DNA from: Bacteroidaceae bacterium
Lineage (GTDB): Bacteria > Bacteroidota > Bacteroidia > Bacteroidales > Bacteroidaceae
Direction: 5' to 3'
Length of the DNA: 36,910 bases
NCBI GenBank assembly: GCA_017547205.1
Contig: JAFYQH010000043.1
Location: 1 to 36,910 of the forward strand
Position numbers and translations under genes: made by a program. This document shows positions 23,292 to 32,048 of the stretch, piece after piece. The notes below the pieces were generated by a model. The model made no database searches. It was not told the DNA's origin and was given only the letters and a program-made list of their open reading frames with translations. Position 1 is the stretch's first letter; each line of letters begins with the position of its first letter.

Positions 23292-25697
23292 TCACTCCTT
23301 GGCAATGATGTCGGCCGGCAGGAGCCTCATCACCTTACGTATATGTACACCTACAACAAACGAGACCACGATCACAATAATGAATATCCCCGATATAATG
23401 GGCATTACCGGCGATACAAGTTCCTTGGGAATACCCTGCTGTATACCCCATTCCTGCAAAAGGATGTTGAAGATTATCATGAGGGGCACACCTATGATGC
23501 TCGCCACTACAACAAGCCACACATACAAGCGGCCAAAGAAGAGAGCGACATCCCGTCTCTTTGCACCGTGCACCTTGCGCACTGCAACCTCCTTCTGGCG
23601 CGAGCGTGTATCGAGCGATATCGAGCTCCATATTCCCATGAAGCAGATAACAAAGCAGATGGCCGACAGCATCCAGGCACCGTTCTCCATATTCTTAAGA
23701 AGAAACAGTTCCTTTGTCAGTTCCTCGCGCAGATTCACTACAGTAGGCTTCACCGGTTCGGGGTTTATGCGCCGCATAACCTCCTCAAGTTCAGTGAATA
23801 CCCGGTCATACTCACCCTCCTCGGGCACAATAATGAATTGTGTAAAGTAGCTGTCATCGTAACCTATTTCAACAATACAGTTCGTTTGGAATCTGTGGTT
23901 GTTATCCACGTAAGGCAGGACGGGGAATGTTCCGCCTATGGGGAAGGCATGACGGCTGCGCACGGGCAGCGACCCACTGTCCGTTATTCCCAGGCGGCTC
24001 AGCCTGCTATAGAGCGAATCGCTCAGCAACATGCAGTTGTTGCGTTGCCCTGGTGGAAGGAACCATCTTATGGGACGTTGCCAGAAGTCGAGGATTGCTG
24101 TATCGCTCACCTGAAGCGTAGTGAACAAAGGAGAAAGGATAGAGACCTTCTCGGCCTCCACGCGATCAAGATTCTCCAGTTGTGTAAAGTTCTCGTTTAT
24201 CTTTATATATTGATTTATTCCCTTTGCCTCTGTCTGCAAATATTCAAGCAACATGCGCGAATCGTTATCAGGAACTGAGGGCTGCACGCTGATGCACTCT
24301 GCATAGAAATCGTCGTTCTCAGGGAGATTGCTCTGTTTCTCCATAAGACCTATAAAATGTGACAAATCCAAAGTAGAACCAAGGAACAGAATGCTTATGA
24401 ATAGCTGCAAGCCCAGCATGCCGTTGCGCAGTGTGTGCCTGCGGTTGCGGTGCATCTGTACAGCGATCGCCTGACGGGAGTGCAGCATCCCTTTGGCATT
24501 GCACCATACAACGATTGCGCAGACAATGGTGACAGCAACAGCTATGGACGTAATGCTTGCGTTTATGCCCTCTATTCTCCACCCGAACTCATCAAGGAAA
24601 CCGGTGAGATAATCACCCGCATAACCGGCAAGCATGTTGCCAAGCAGCAGGGCAAGCATAAAGGCCATGACTACTGTCAGTACCATCTCTGTGAAGAAGA
24701 GCCACACGATACTCCTCCCCTTGGCACCATGTACCCTGCGCAGCGATACCTCGCGACGGCGCATACGGAAGAGCTGAAGCTGCATCTTCAGGAACCCTAT
24801 GAGGGCTGCAACAAGAATGAGCGAGCTTGTAAGGTAAACAACTGTGCGTACCTTCAACGAATGAGACCTGTTTTCGGTGTATACATAATCAAGGCTCTCT
24901 ATCCAGGTCCTTACACCCAGAGGTTCAAGGCGGCGGTCAGCCTCCTTTCGCACCTGTTCGGGCGACTGCCCATCGGCAAGCAGCAGCAGGTAACTGGCAA
25001 TGTACTCGCTTCTGTCATCAGTATTTATATATATGGCATTGGTTACACCGTCATTCAGTTGCGCAGCCCTGTAGACATCGCGTATTGTAAAAGTCCACTC
25101 CATATCGTCCCACAAAGAGACCTTACACCCTACCGGGTTCTCACTGCCATACACCTCCCTTGCAATCACTTCACTTATGACAGCCTCACCCTTCCTCAGC
25201 ACCGGAATCTTCTCCCAGGTGAGGGCCGAACGTATGGCATGGAAGTTCAGTTTCTCACCCTCCAGGTCAAAGAAATTGCACGGCCGTGTCCTTGTTGTAG
25301 AGTCGGGCATCGTAAAGGTCATATCACTGCCACGCATCAATCCCCCTACAAAATAGTTGTGGAGCATCTTATCTACGCCAGGCAGTGCACCACCTGCATT
25401 CAGTGCGGCATCAATCTCGGGAGTAACCGTGAGTGAGTTGTTCATGAAAGCAATCCGAAGTTCCACATCCTGCATGTTTCCATCGTCGAATGCTGTTTTT
25501 TCATCGTATAAACCCATCACATAGCAACGGTCATAATAGGATTCATTTGCTATGGAAGGCGGCCCCATGTGCTTGAGCACAAAGTGCGTGGCAGCAAGGG
25601 TCACTATGCCCACCGCAAGCGCAACAATGCTCACAATGTTCTGTGTCCTGTATTTCATGAGGTTGCGACAGGCAACCTTGAGATTGTGCAGTATCAT
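23292..25697 (-). CDS. ABC transporter permease, MacB/FtsX type (second permease)
   Basis: This is an 801-residue protein with two FtsX-like halves. A first helix (about 18-42) is followed by a large extracytoplasmic MacB-type domain (about 45-280), then helices near 283-303, 328-355, 377-398 and 425-445. A second periplasmic domain (about 450-670) leads to three last helices (about 675-795). The repeated cytoplasmic motifs RRVHGAKG (near 320) and RKVHGAKRRDV (near 712) are the typical coupling segments of this family. It is the last gene of the minus-strand export operon, 92 bases after the ATPase. It resembles the permease at 26501-28948 in architecture and length, so the two may form a heterodimer. 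Such transporters move substrates from periplasm or inner membrane outward. Confidence 0.88.
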   Translation of the reverse strand: MILHNLKVACRNLMKYRTQNIVSIVALAVGIVTLAATHFVLKHMGPPSIANESYYDRCYVMGLYDEKTAFDDGNMQDVELRIAFMNNSLTVTPEIDAALNAGGALPGVDKMLHNYFVGGLMRGSDMTFTMPDSTTRTRPCNFFDLEGEKLNFHAIRSALTWEKIPVLRKGEAVISEVIAREVYGSENPVGCKVSLWDDMEWTFTIRDVYRAAQLNDGVTNAIYINTDDRSEYIASYLLLLADGQSPEQVRKEADRRLEPLGVRTWIESLDYVYTENRSHSLKVRTVVYLTSSLILVAALIGFLKMQLQLFRMRRREVSLRRVHGAKGRSIVWLFFTEMVLTVVMAFMLALLLGNMLAGYAGDYLTGFLDEFGWRIEGINASITSIAVAVTIVCAIVVWCNAKGMLHSRQAIAVQMHRNRRHTLRNGMLGLQLFISILFLGSTLDLSHFIGLMEKQSNLPENDDFYAECISVQPSVPDNDSRMLLEYLQTEAKGINQYIKINENFTQLENLDRVEAEKVSILSPLFTTLQVSDTAILDFWQRPIRWFLPPGQRNNCMLLSDSLYSRLSRLGITDSGSLPVRSRHAFPIGGTFPVLPYVDNNHRFQTNCIVEIGYDDSYFTQFIIVPEEGEYDRVFTELEEVMRRINPEPVKPTVVNLREELTKELFLLKNMENGAWMLSAICFVICFMGIWSSISLDTRSRQKEVAVRKVHGAKRRDVALFFGRLYVWLVVVASIIGVPLMIIFNILLQEWGIQQGIPKELVSPVMPIISGIFIIVIVVSFVVGVHIRKVMRLLPADIIAKE

Positions 25698-25789
25698 TAT
25701 AACAATATTCTTAGAAGCTGTTTAAAATTCTCATAGCATCAACTGTTTATCATCCGTGACGGTTAACCTATAATTCTTTAAAAAATCAC

Positions 25790-26464
25790 TTACATCTCAA
25801 CCTCGGATACAATCTCACCGTCAAAGAGGTTTATTACCCTGTCGGCATAGTTCGCGTCGTGCTGCGAGTGTGTCACCATAATGATGGTTGTTCCCTCGTT
25901 GTGCAGTTCCTTAAGAAGTTCCATTACCTCTTTGCCATGCTTGGAGTCTAGGTTACCGGTAGGCTCATCGGCCAGGATTATCTGCGGACGCGAGATTACC
26001 GCACGTGCTATTGCCACACGCTGTTGCTGTCCGCCCGAGAGCTGTGCCGGGAAATGCTGTGCACGGTGCGACATTGCCACGCGCTCCACAACCTCGTCGA
26101 CCAGACGACGGCGCTCCTTCCTTGGTGTTCCCATATACAATAGCGGAAGTTCCACGTTCTCGACAACGCTGAGTTCATCGATGAGATTGAAGCTCTGGAA
26201 CACGAATCCCAAGCGCCCCTTGCGCAGGTCGGTACGGTCATCCTCGTTCATGTGGCTCACATCCTTGCCGTCGAGCATGTATGTACCTTCGGTAGGGCTG
26301 TCGAGCAGGCCCAGTATGTTCAGCAGAGTGGATTTTCCGCATCCGCTGGGGCCCATGATGGCCACGAACTCACCTTTCTTCACTTCTAGATTTACATTCT
26401 GCAATGCCCATGTCTCGATCTCCTCAGTCTTGAATACCTTCTTGATGTTCTTTAGTGTAATCAT
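25790..26464 (-). CDS. ABC transporter ATP-binding protein, LolD/MacB type
   Basis: This is a 224-residue ATPase. Walker A is GPSGCGKST (38-46), the Q-loop is FQS (Q90), the signature LSGGQQQR is at 142-149, Walker B IILADE at 162-167 with DEPTGNLD, and the switch His is H199 (VTHS). The pattern DEPTGNLDS and the short length place it with the LolD/FtsE/MacB group that works with FtsX-type permeases. It lies between the two permease genes (36 and 92 bases) and should energise both from the cytoplasmic face. All catalytic residues are intact. Confidence 0.93.
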   Translation of the reverse strand: MITLKNIKKVFKTEEIETWALQNVNLEVKKGEFVAIMGPSGCGKSTLLNILGLLDSPTEGTYMLDGKDVSHMNEDDRTDLRKGRLGFVFQSFNLIDELSVVENVELPLLYMGTPRKERRRLVDEVVERVAMSHRAQHFPAQLSGGQQQRVAIARAVISRPQIILADEPTGNLDSKHGKEVMELLKELHNEGTTIIMVTHSQHDANYADRVINLFDGEIVSEVEM

Positions 26465-26500
26465 AATTGTTCTATGTTCCTAATTCGTTGATTTATATAT

Positions 26501-28948
26501 TCATTCGCTTTTTATTACGTCAGCGGCATTTATGCGGCTCACTTTGTATATCTTGTTTCCTATGGTGGCGAGCGTAACAAACGCCACAATGAGTATTGCC
26601 AGCAATATGTAGCAGCATTGCGTAACCCAGTCGGTAACGGAGAGGGTATCTATGAAACTGTTCACTACAACTAGCAACAATAGCGCTATTACCGTTACAA
26701 ACGCAGCTGCCGTAACCAGCAGACGCAGATAGTAGGCACCGAACAGACGCATTATATCACGGCTCTTTGCACCGTGTATCTTGCGCAGCGCCACCTCCTT
26801 GCGGCGGCCGCGGCTCTCGAGTGCCATGTTGGAATATACGCTTGCCACAATGGAAAGTATGGATACCGACACAAGCAGCAGTGCCAGCTGACCCAGAAGC
26901 TCCATGAACCTCAATTGGGAGAACCATGAATCGTAAAGGATGCTTGTGGGCACATCGTTCAGGTCATCGGGCATCGCCTCGCGATATATTTCTGTTATTG
27001 CATCCTCGCAACGGCTTATATTGCCGTCTTTGGGGAATATTATATACTCCTTCCTGCAAGGCAAGTCCTTGATTGCGTCAACGTCACTATCTACTATCCA
27101 ATATGCGGGTGTATAATCATTGTGTGCTGTATAAGCATAGTGCTGGAGCGCCTTTGCGTAGCCTATGAGAGTGTAGCTTCGCCCATCGTGCAGTTTACGT
27201 TCAGTTACATTGGGTAACGGCTTGAGCCCCCACTTCGTGCGCAGGCGCTCGGCCTCTCCGGTGCGCACATAGACAGCTGTTGTGTGACGCCTGTTATCCT
27301 CGGGGCAATCAGGGATAATGGCGATACTCAGATTATCGAAAATTTCTTCATCAGTGACGGTATATGAATATTCGTACCAGTCTCCCTCATTTCTTGGCTC
27401 TACGTAGTGTATCATAAAATGGGCATCCAATGTGGGCGATGATGAGTGCACCAGACTTATGACGCTTATATGGGCAACCGTGCCTGTCTGCATGAGTCTG
27501 TTGGCAAAATCGGGAATTCTGGCAGTTGCCGACCCTTCACTAAGCACCAGTGCACGACGGTAGGATGAAGGATTGTCGGGCAACACGGCCGACTGCGCCT
27601 TGAAATTGTAGTTGACGACGTAGAAAAGCCCAAGCATTCCCAGAATCAGAATCATGCTGATACCGAGCTGCACACTCATCATTATGCTCTGCCTCATAGT
27701 GCGCGGATGACCGCTGCGCCCCACTCGAAGCCCTACCGGCTTGCGCAGATAACGATAGACAGTAACTGTGGCGACAACAAGTGATATAAGGAGTGTACAT
27801 ACTATTATCCACTGGGAAATGCCATATGTAGCATCCAGATTGAAGACTATTCCACCATGAATCTTGTAGAGTACAGGGAGCGCATAGCCGGTAAGGAGGG
27901 CTGTTATGACAACCGATGCTATTGCTGTGAACAAAAAGACAATAATGATCTCCATGCCCAGCAACGTACAGAGCTGCCAAGGGCGGGAACCCATCGTGCG
28001 GCGCAGGGCAAGCTCGCGCGAACGTAGCGAGAAGAGCTGCAACTGCATCTTCATGTACCCTATCACAGCAATGAGCAGCACACTGCAACCGAGGAACAGC
28101 AGGGCAAAGACAAGCACCACAAAGAAGAGCCCCTCGTCACTCCAGTCAAAATCGTTGACCCTGTAGGTAAAATAGTACTCCGGTATTGCCGAGGAGAGTT
28201 CTTTCTGCAACTGAGCTGCCGTTGCACCGGGCACAAGCTCAATCCTAATCCCAGGGCTGCTGTAATGTTCTGCCGGCAGTGAACTGATAATGAATATTCC
28301 ACTGAAAGAGTCACCAAGGTGGTCTGCGGTTTCGATAACATCGGTTATGATAAACTGCGGTTTGTCCACCAGCGGAGTATGTATGACAAGCCCGCGCGGG
28401 TCGGCTCCTTTGCCATATACCTTGTCACATATGTCTGCTGTTATGATTACATCGCCCTCGCGCAGCTCCGGGATACGTTTACCGGTAACTGCACTGACAT
28501 AAAAGTTATAGTGGAAGAAACGGGGAGAGAAATAGCCGTAAGTACTAATCAAGGTCTTGCGCCCTCCATCCTTGGTCTCATAGTCTGTATCAGCTCTAAG
28601 GAACATTGAATGTAAAAGCACCTCGCGCATCGAGGGAATCTCAAGCGAATTGAGACGCTCTATGAAATTACGGCCAATCCACACTTCATCGTTGTACTGA
28701 ATGTCGGCCCCGTTGGCGTCATGGGTATCACGGTTCTTGTACTGTTCCTCTGTAAGGTTGTATGCACTCACGCTGACACTGCGTGTGTCCATCTCGGAGA
28801 GGTATATCTCCAGTACAAAGCTCCTCAACAGATATACGGTTATCGCGAAACATACGACACCAACGGCAAGGGAGAGTATCGAAATTGCATTCTGTGTCTT
28901 GTATTTGAGCATGTTGCGCCATGCGATCTTCAAATAGTGCAGTATCAT
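26501..28948 (-). CDS. ABC transporter permease, MacB/FtsX type (first permease)
   Basis: This is an 815-residue protein with the same plan as the permease at 23292: one N-terminal helix (about 18-42), a periplasmic domain to about 275, four central helices (about 280-305, 335-360, 385-405, 425-450), a second periplasmic domain and three terminal helices. The coupling motif is present twice (ALRRTMGSRPWQL near 318 and ALRKIHGAKSRDI near 718). The opening MILHYLKIAWRNMLKYKTQN is shared in pattern with the other permease (MILHNLKVACRNLMKYRTQN), which suggests duplication. It is 36 bases upstream of the ATPase and 39 bases after the adaptor. The substrate is unknown; peptides, lipids or antimicrobials are handled by relatives. 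Confidence 0.88.
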   Translation of the reverse strand: MILHYLKIAWRNMLKYKTQNAISILSLAVGVVCFAITVYLLRSFVLEIYLSEMDTRSVSVSAYNLTEEQYKNRDTHDANGADIQYNDEVWIGRNFIERLNSLEIPSMREVLLHSMFLRADTDYETKDGGRKTLISTYGYFSPRFFHYNFYVSAVTGKRIPELREGDVIITADICDKVYGKGADPRGLVIHTPLVDKPQFIITDVIETADHLGDSFSGIFIISSLPAEHYSSPGIRIELVPGATAAQLQKELSSAIPEYYFTYRVNDFDWSDEGLFFVVLVFALLFLGCSVLLIAVIGYMKMQLQLFSLRSRELALRRTMGSRPWQLCTLLGMEIIIVFLFTAIASVVITALLTGYALPVLYKIHGGIVFNLDATYGISQWIIVCTLLISLVVATVTVYRYLRKPVGLRVGRSGHPRTMRQSIMMSVQLGISMILILGMLGLFYVVNYNFKAQSAVLPDNPSSYRRALVLSEGSATARIPDFANRLMQTGTVAHISVISLVHSSSPTLDAHFMIHYVEPRNEGDWYEYSYTVTDEEIFDNLSIAIIPDCPEDNRRHTTAVYVRTGEAERLRTKWGLKPLPNVTERKLHDGRSYTLIGYAKALQHYAYTAHNDYTPAYWIVDSDVDAIKDLPCRKEYIIFPKDGNISRCEDAITEIYREAMPDDLNDVPTSILYDSWFSQLRFMELLGQLALLLVSVSILSIVASVYSNMALESRGRRKEVALRKIHGAKSRDIMRLFGAYYLRLLVTAAAFVTVIALLLLVVVNSFIDTLSVTDWVTQCCYILLAILIVAFVTLATIGNKIYKVSRINAADVIKSE

Positions 28949-28987
28949 AATTCTGTCATTTATTAGATTAACGTATTTTTCTGTTTC

Positions 28988-30250
28988 TTAGTCTTCAATT
29001 ACCACCTCTTCGGCATCGCCTATGCGGTCATATCCGCTTGTGATTACTCGGTCACCGGGCTTAAGGCCCTTTAGCACCTCGAACTGTTCGGGATTCTGGC
29101 GCCCCAACTCAATGGGTACACGACGGGCAATGCCACTCTCCCCGTCAAGCAGAAAAATCCACTCACCACTGCTCTTCTGGTAGAAGTCTCCGCGTGGAAT
29201 GACTACTGCCGGCTCGGGCTGCCCAAGTTCAACCTTCACGCGGTAGCTTTTGCCAAGACGTATATTATCGGGGGTTGCACCGTTGAACAAAAGGTCGACA
29301 GCAAACTTACGCTCCTTTACCTCGGGCACCACGCGACTTATGCGCAGCGGGAAGGTATCCTCTTTCTGCACGATAGTGGCCGGCAGACCGGCATATATGC
29401 GCTCGACATAATACTCGCTCAACTGCGTGCTGACCTTGTACTGGTCCATAATCCTGAGCTCACCTATCTTGGAGCCGGCACTTACCTGTTGCCCTATTAT
29501 GAGATTAAGATGTCCCAGCTGCCCGTCGTATGGTGCACGCACCACAAGACCGTCGGTACGCCGCTGTGCATTCCGTAACCTGCGCTGTGCGGCCTCACGG
29601 TCGGCGACAATCATCTGTTGACGGAGCACCGTTGTTGCCGAGTCGTGCCCCAGGCTCTGCATCTGCAACATAAGTTTGTTGTGCAGATGCTCGTTCTCGG
29701 CCTCCGCTATATCGAGTTCGGCGCGGCTCTTTATGCCCATGGCATACTCCTCTCGGCTCTGCGTAAGCTTGCGTTCCAAAGCAGCAATCTGGTACTTCTG
29801 TTCAAGCGCCTGCAAACGGAGGTCAATGCTCTTCTGCTCCATCTGTATCTCCTGCTCATGCAGGTTACGGTTATTCTTCTCCCACAGTTCTCGTTCCTCG
29901 TCTATGGTGCGCAACAGGTCGGGGTTGATGAGCACGAGGATGGTATCGCCCTGCTTGAGCATTGTCCCCTCCTCACATACTATGCGCTCTACATAGCCGC
30001 TCTCAAGTGCATTCAGCTGTATTGTCATGACAGGGTGCACAAGCCCCTCGACCTCGACAAACTCCATGAAAGGAGACTCCTCGACCACTGCTATGCGCAC
30101 ACGTTCCCTGCTTATGCTGCGCCTTGATGGCGATAGCGCAAGCACTACTGTGTATATGAGCATGATTGCAAGTAGCATGCCCGAAACAATGTGCATCAGG
30201 TATTTCCTGTACCATGGACGTGGCGGTAGTTTTATATCCATATCTTTCAA
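28988..30250 (-). CDS. HlyD/MacA-type periplasmic adaptor protein
   Basis: This is a 420-residue protein. An N-terminal membrane anchor (about 19-40) is followed by a beta-barrel strand and the first half of a lipoyl-like hairpin (about 75-110, LESGYVERIVCEEGTMLKQGDTIL). A long coiled-coil hairpin rich in Glu, Gln and Arg (about 115-235) leads to the second lipoyl half (VRAPYDGQLGHLNLIIGQQVSAGSKI, about 235-262). Barrel and membrane-proximal domains follow to the end (GLKPGDRVITSG). It bridges the inner-membrane ABC permease to the TolC-like channel. It lies 23 bases after the tolC-like gene and 39 bases before the permease, in the same operon. Confidence 0.9.
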   Translation of the reverse strand: MKDMDIKLPPRPWYRKYLMHIVSGMLLAIMLIYTVVLALSPSRRSISRERVRIAVVEESPFMEFVEVEGLVHPVMTIQLNALESGYVERIVCEEGTMLKQGDTILVLINPDLLRTIDEERELWEKNNRNLHEQEIQMEQKSIDLRLQALEQKYQIAALERKLTQSREEYAMGIKSRAELDIAEAENEHLHNKLMLQMQSLGHDSATTVLRQQMIVADREAAQRRLRNAQRRTDGLVVRAPYDGQLGHLNLIIGQQVSAGSKIGELRIMDQYKVSTQLSEYYVERIYAGLPATIVQKEDTFPLRISRVVPEVKERKFAVDLLFNGATPDNIRLGKSYRVKVELGQPEPAVVIPRGDFYQKSSGEWIFLLDGESGIARRVPIELGRQNPEQFEVLKGLKPGDRVITSGYDRIGDAEEVVIED

Positions 30251-30273
30251 TTTAAATTTTCACCTTTAACCTA

Positions 30274-31767
30274 TCACTTTTCCGGCAGCTGCTCCGCAAT
30301 AGCGCACTGCATGTGGAAGTCGTATCCCGTAATGCTGCGCAACGTATAGTAGAGACTCCAATAAGTGCTCATAGCATAGAGGTAGGAGCGCCCTGCCGAA
30401 TTCTGCTCGGCAATCGCATCGTTAAGGTCAAGCAGGGTATTCTGCCCCATTATATACATGCGCATGGCAACTGTGTGCCGGTGACGGGCGCGCAGGTCGG
30501 TGAGACGGGCAATACGTACCTTACGTGCCTGCATGTTGAACTGCGAGACAAGTTTCTGTACGTTCTGCCTGAAATCGTCCATACCCTGTTGTGCCTGTAT
30601 ATCGACAAGTTCCTGTTGCGAACGTGCCACACGCACCTTGCCACGACCACGCCCCCAGTCGAGTATTGGCAACGAAATCGTCAGGCTGCCATACTCTTGG
30701 GTCATAGGCCTCTTATAGGCACCGGACAGGGTGTTTCCCGTCTGCGACAAACCGAACTGAAGATATATGTCGGCCTTGAGCCCTGCATTAGCCTTTGCAT
30801 ATGCAAGGTTGCTGCCGGCCTCCTTGCGTATGCGTTCGTAATACACTGGATCGGGGCTATTCTCCATAGCCCGCTGCAGTGCTTCGTGCAGGGGAACAAC
30901 AAATTCGGGGACACTGTCGGGCAACACAAGATTTATGTAGGTATTCTGCCCTACCCCAAGAAAGGAACGGAAAGCCTGCAATGACTCCTCATGCGCTATT
31001 TGTGCATCCATGGCATTCGCTTCTTCACTCAAACGACGTATCTCAATCTGCAGCATCTCGTTCTCGGTTATCGTACCGAGCCTGTATCGTCCTTGAGCCA
31101 TACGGTAAAGAGTGTCGGCATTGGCATAATTGCTATGTGCCATACTTAGATTGCTCTGTGCCGTGGCAAGATTGAAGAAGTTATTGCAAGTCTGCGACGA
31201 AACAAGTTCGAGCGTCTCGGCATAGCTTTTCTTTGCCTCGGCATATTTTAACGGTTCTATGCGACGGTCCCATTTGAGACTGTTGTACCCGAAAAGGCTC
31301 TGGTTGTAACCAATGCTCACAGGGATTGTACTGAACAAGTCCATATCATCATCCATTTCTCTGAGATAGTTGACACTGCTTCTTATGAAAAATGTGCCCC
31401 CTGTAAAAGGTATGTTCTGGTTTATGCTCAGTGAAACATCACCCCCGAACTGGCTCTGCCCGACAAAGAGCGATGTACCGTCACCTTGAGTAATCTTGTT
31501 TATCTCGTTGTTTATATATGGTGAGCTTGTGAGAGTGAGCGACGGAAGATAATTGGCACGATAGTAACGGTAGTTCCAGTACTGCGCCAGAAAGGTATGG
31601 CGAGCACTGCGTGCCGATGGCGAGTTACGGTGTGCAAGTTCAATAGCCTGCCGAAGGGTAAGAGAAAGCGTGTCGCCCTCCCAGGCTAAAGATGAAACCG
31701 GCATAAGAAGCAAAGCACTTCTCATAGCCATGAATATTGCCAAAACCAACTGTCTGTTTGCTTTCAT
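30274..31767 (-). CDS. TolC-like outer-membrane efflux channel
   Basis: This is a 497-residue protein with a signal peptide (1-28, ending SLA). Two outer-membrane-efflux repeats follow, each with long helical stretches: about 40-250, starting with LTLRQAIELAHRNSPS, and about 280-480, starting with LHEALQRAMENSPDP. The repeat of A-x-E/Q-R-x-NSP is the usual sign of the internal duplication of TolC. Three copies form a channel-tunnel across outer membrane and periplasm. It is the first gene of the five-gene export operon. It is preceded by a -24/-12-like promoter and two palindromic sites, and stands divergent to the sigma-54 regulator. Confidence 0.92.
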   Translation of the reverse strand: MKANRQLVLAIFMAMRSALLLMPVSSLAWEGDTLSLTLRQAIELAHRNSPSARSARHTFLAQYWNYRYYRANYLPSLTLTSSPYINNEINKITQGDGTSLFVGQSQFGGDVSLSINQNIPFTGGTFFIRSSVNYLREMDDDMDLFSTIPVSIGYNQSLFGYNSLKWDRRIEPLKYAEAKKSYAETLELVSSQTCNNFFNLATAQSNLSMAHSNYANADTLYRMAQGRYRLGTITENEMLQIEIRRLSEEANAMDAQIAHEESLQAFRSFLGVGQNTYINLVLPDSVPEFVVPLHEALQRAMENSPDPVYYERIRKEAGSNLAYAKANAGLKADIYLQFGLSQTGNTLSGAYKRPMTQEYGSLTISLPILDWGRGRGKVRVARSQQELVDIQAQQGMDDFRQNVQKLVSQFNMQARKVRIARLTDLRARHRHTVAMRMYIMGQNTLLDLNDAIAEQNSAGRSYLYAMSTYWSLYYTLRSITGYDFHMQCAIAEQLPEK

Positions 31768-31825
31768 GATACTTTTTTATAATGTTCGGAACCAGCCATT
31801 ACCACAGGCACCACATTACATTATG

Positions 31826-31842
31826 CACAAAAAGTATGCCAA
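31826..31842 (-). promoter_or_regulatory. Probable sigma-54 (-24/-12) promoter of the export operon
   Basis: Read on the minus strand, TTGGCATACTTTTTGTG matches the sigma-54 consensus TTGGCACGnnnnTTGCW. The -24 part is TTGGCA and the -12 part is TTG, with the right 10 bases between the two G positions. The -12 dinucleotide is GT, not GC. The start point would fall near 31815, about 48 bases before the ATG. No Bacteroidota TAnnTTTG box is found in its place. Confidence 0.6.
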
Positions 31843-31897
31843 ACATCCAAAATATTGATTACCAACATAATAACAGATTAGACCCCCCTCCAGAAAC

Positions 31898-31932
31898 GTG
31901 CGGTTGCGCACATAATGTGTGCGATTCCGCAC
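31898..31932. promoter_or_regulatory. Two 21-bp-spaced enhancer palindromes (GTGCG-N4-CGCAC)
   Basis: Site 1 is GTGCG-GTTG-CGCAC (31898-31911). Site 2 is GTGCG-ATTC-CGCAC (31919-31932), with arms extended to GTGTGCG/CGCACAC. The centres are exactly 21 bp apart, two helical turns, so dimers would bind on one face of the DNA. They lie about 89 and 110 bases upstream of the predicted sigma-54 start, the normal place for NtrC-type activator sites. The adjacent gene encodes such an activator. Confidence 0.75.
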
Positions 31933-31993
31933 ACCCGCACAGAAAGAGGAAGAAAAAAAATACGGGAAGGGGTAAAATATCGGCAAAGCACTT

Positions 31994-32024
31994 CTTGCGC
32001 TACAATATATTTCGCATACCTTTA
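31994..32024 (+). promoter_or_regulatory. Promoter of the regulator-kinase operon
   Basis: CTTG (31994-31997), 19 bases and TACCTTTA (32017-32024) match the vegetative consensus with one mismatch per box. It ends 25 bases before the ATG at 32049 and rules out the longer upstream frame. Confidence 0.6.
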
Positions 32025-32048
32025 CAAGTGATTTCCCATTCTGACAAA

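Noticed and set aside
23232-25436. Long plus-strand frames (23232-24278 and 24435-25436) over the ABC permease
   Set aside because: They are antisense to a permease with clear FtsX motifs; they are shadows caused by the lack of stop codons on the complement.
31782-32048. N-terminal extension of the response regulator frame
   Set aside because: It would run through the enhancer palindromes and the regulator's own promoter, and the receiver fold starts just after 32049.
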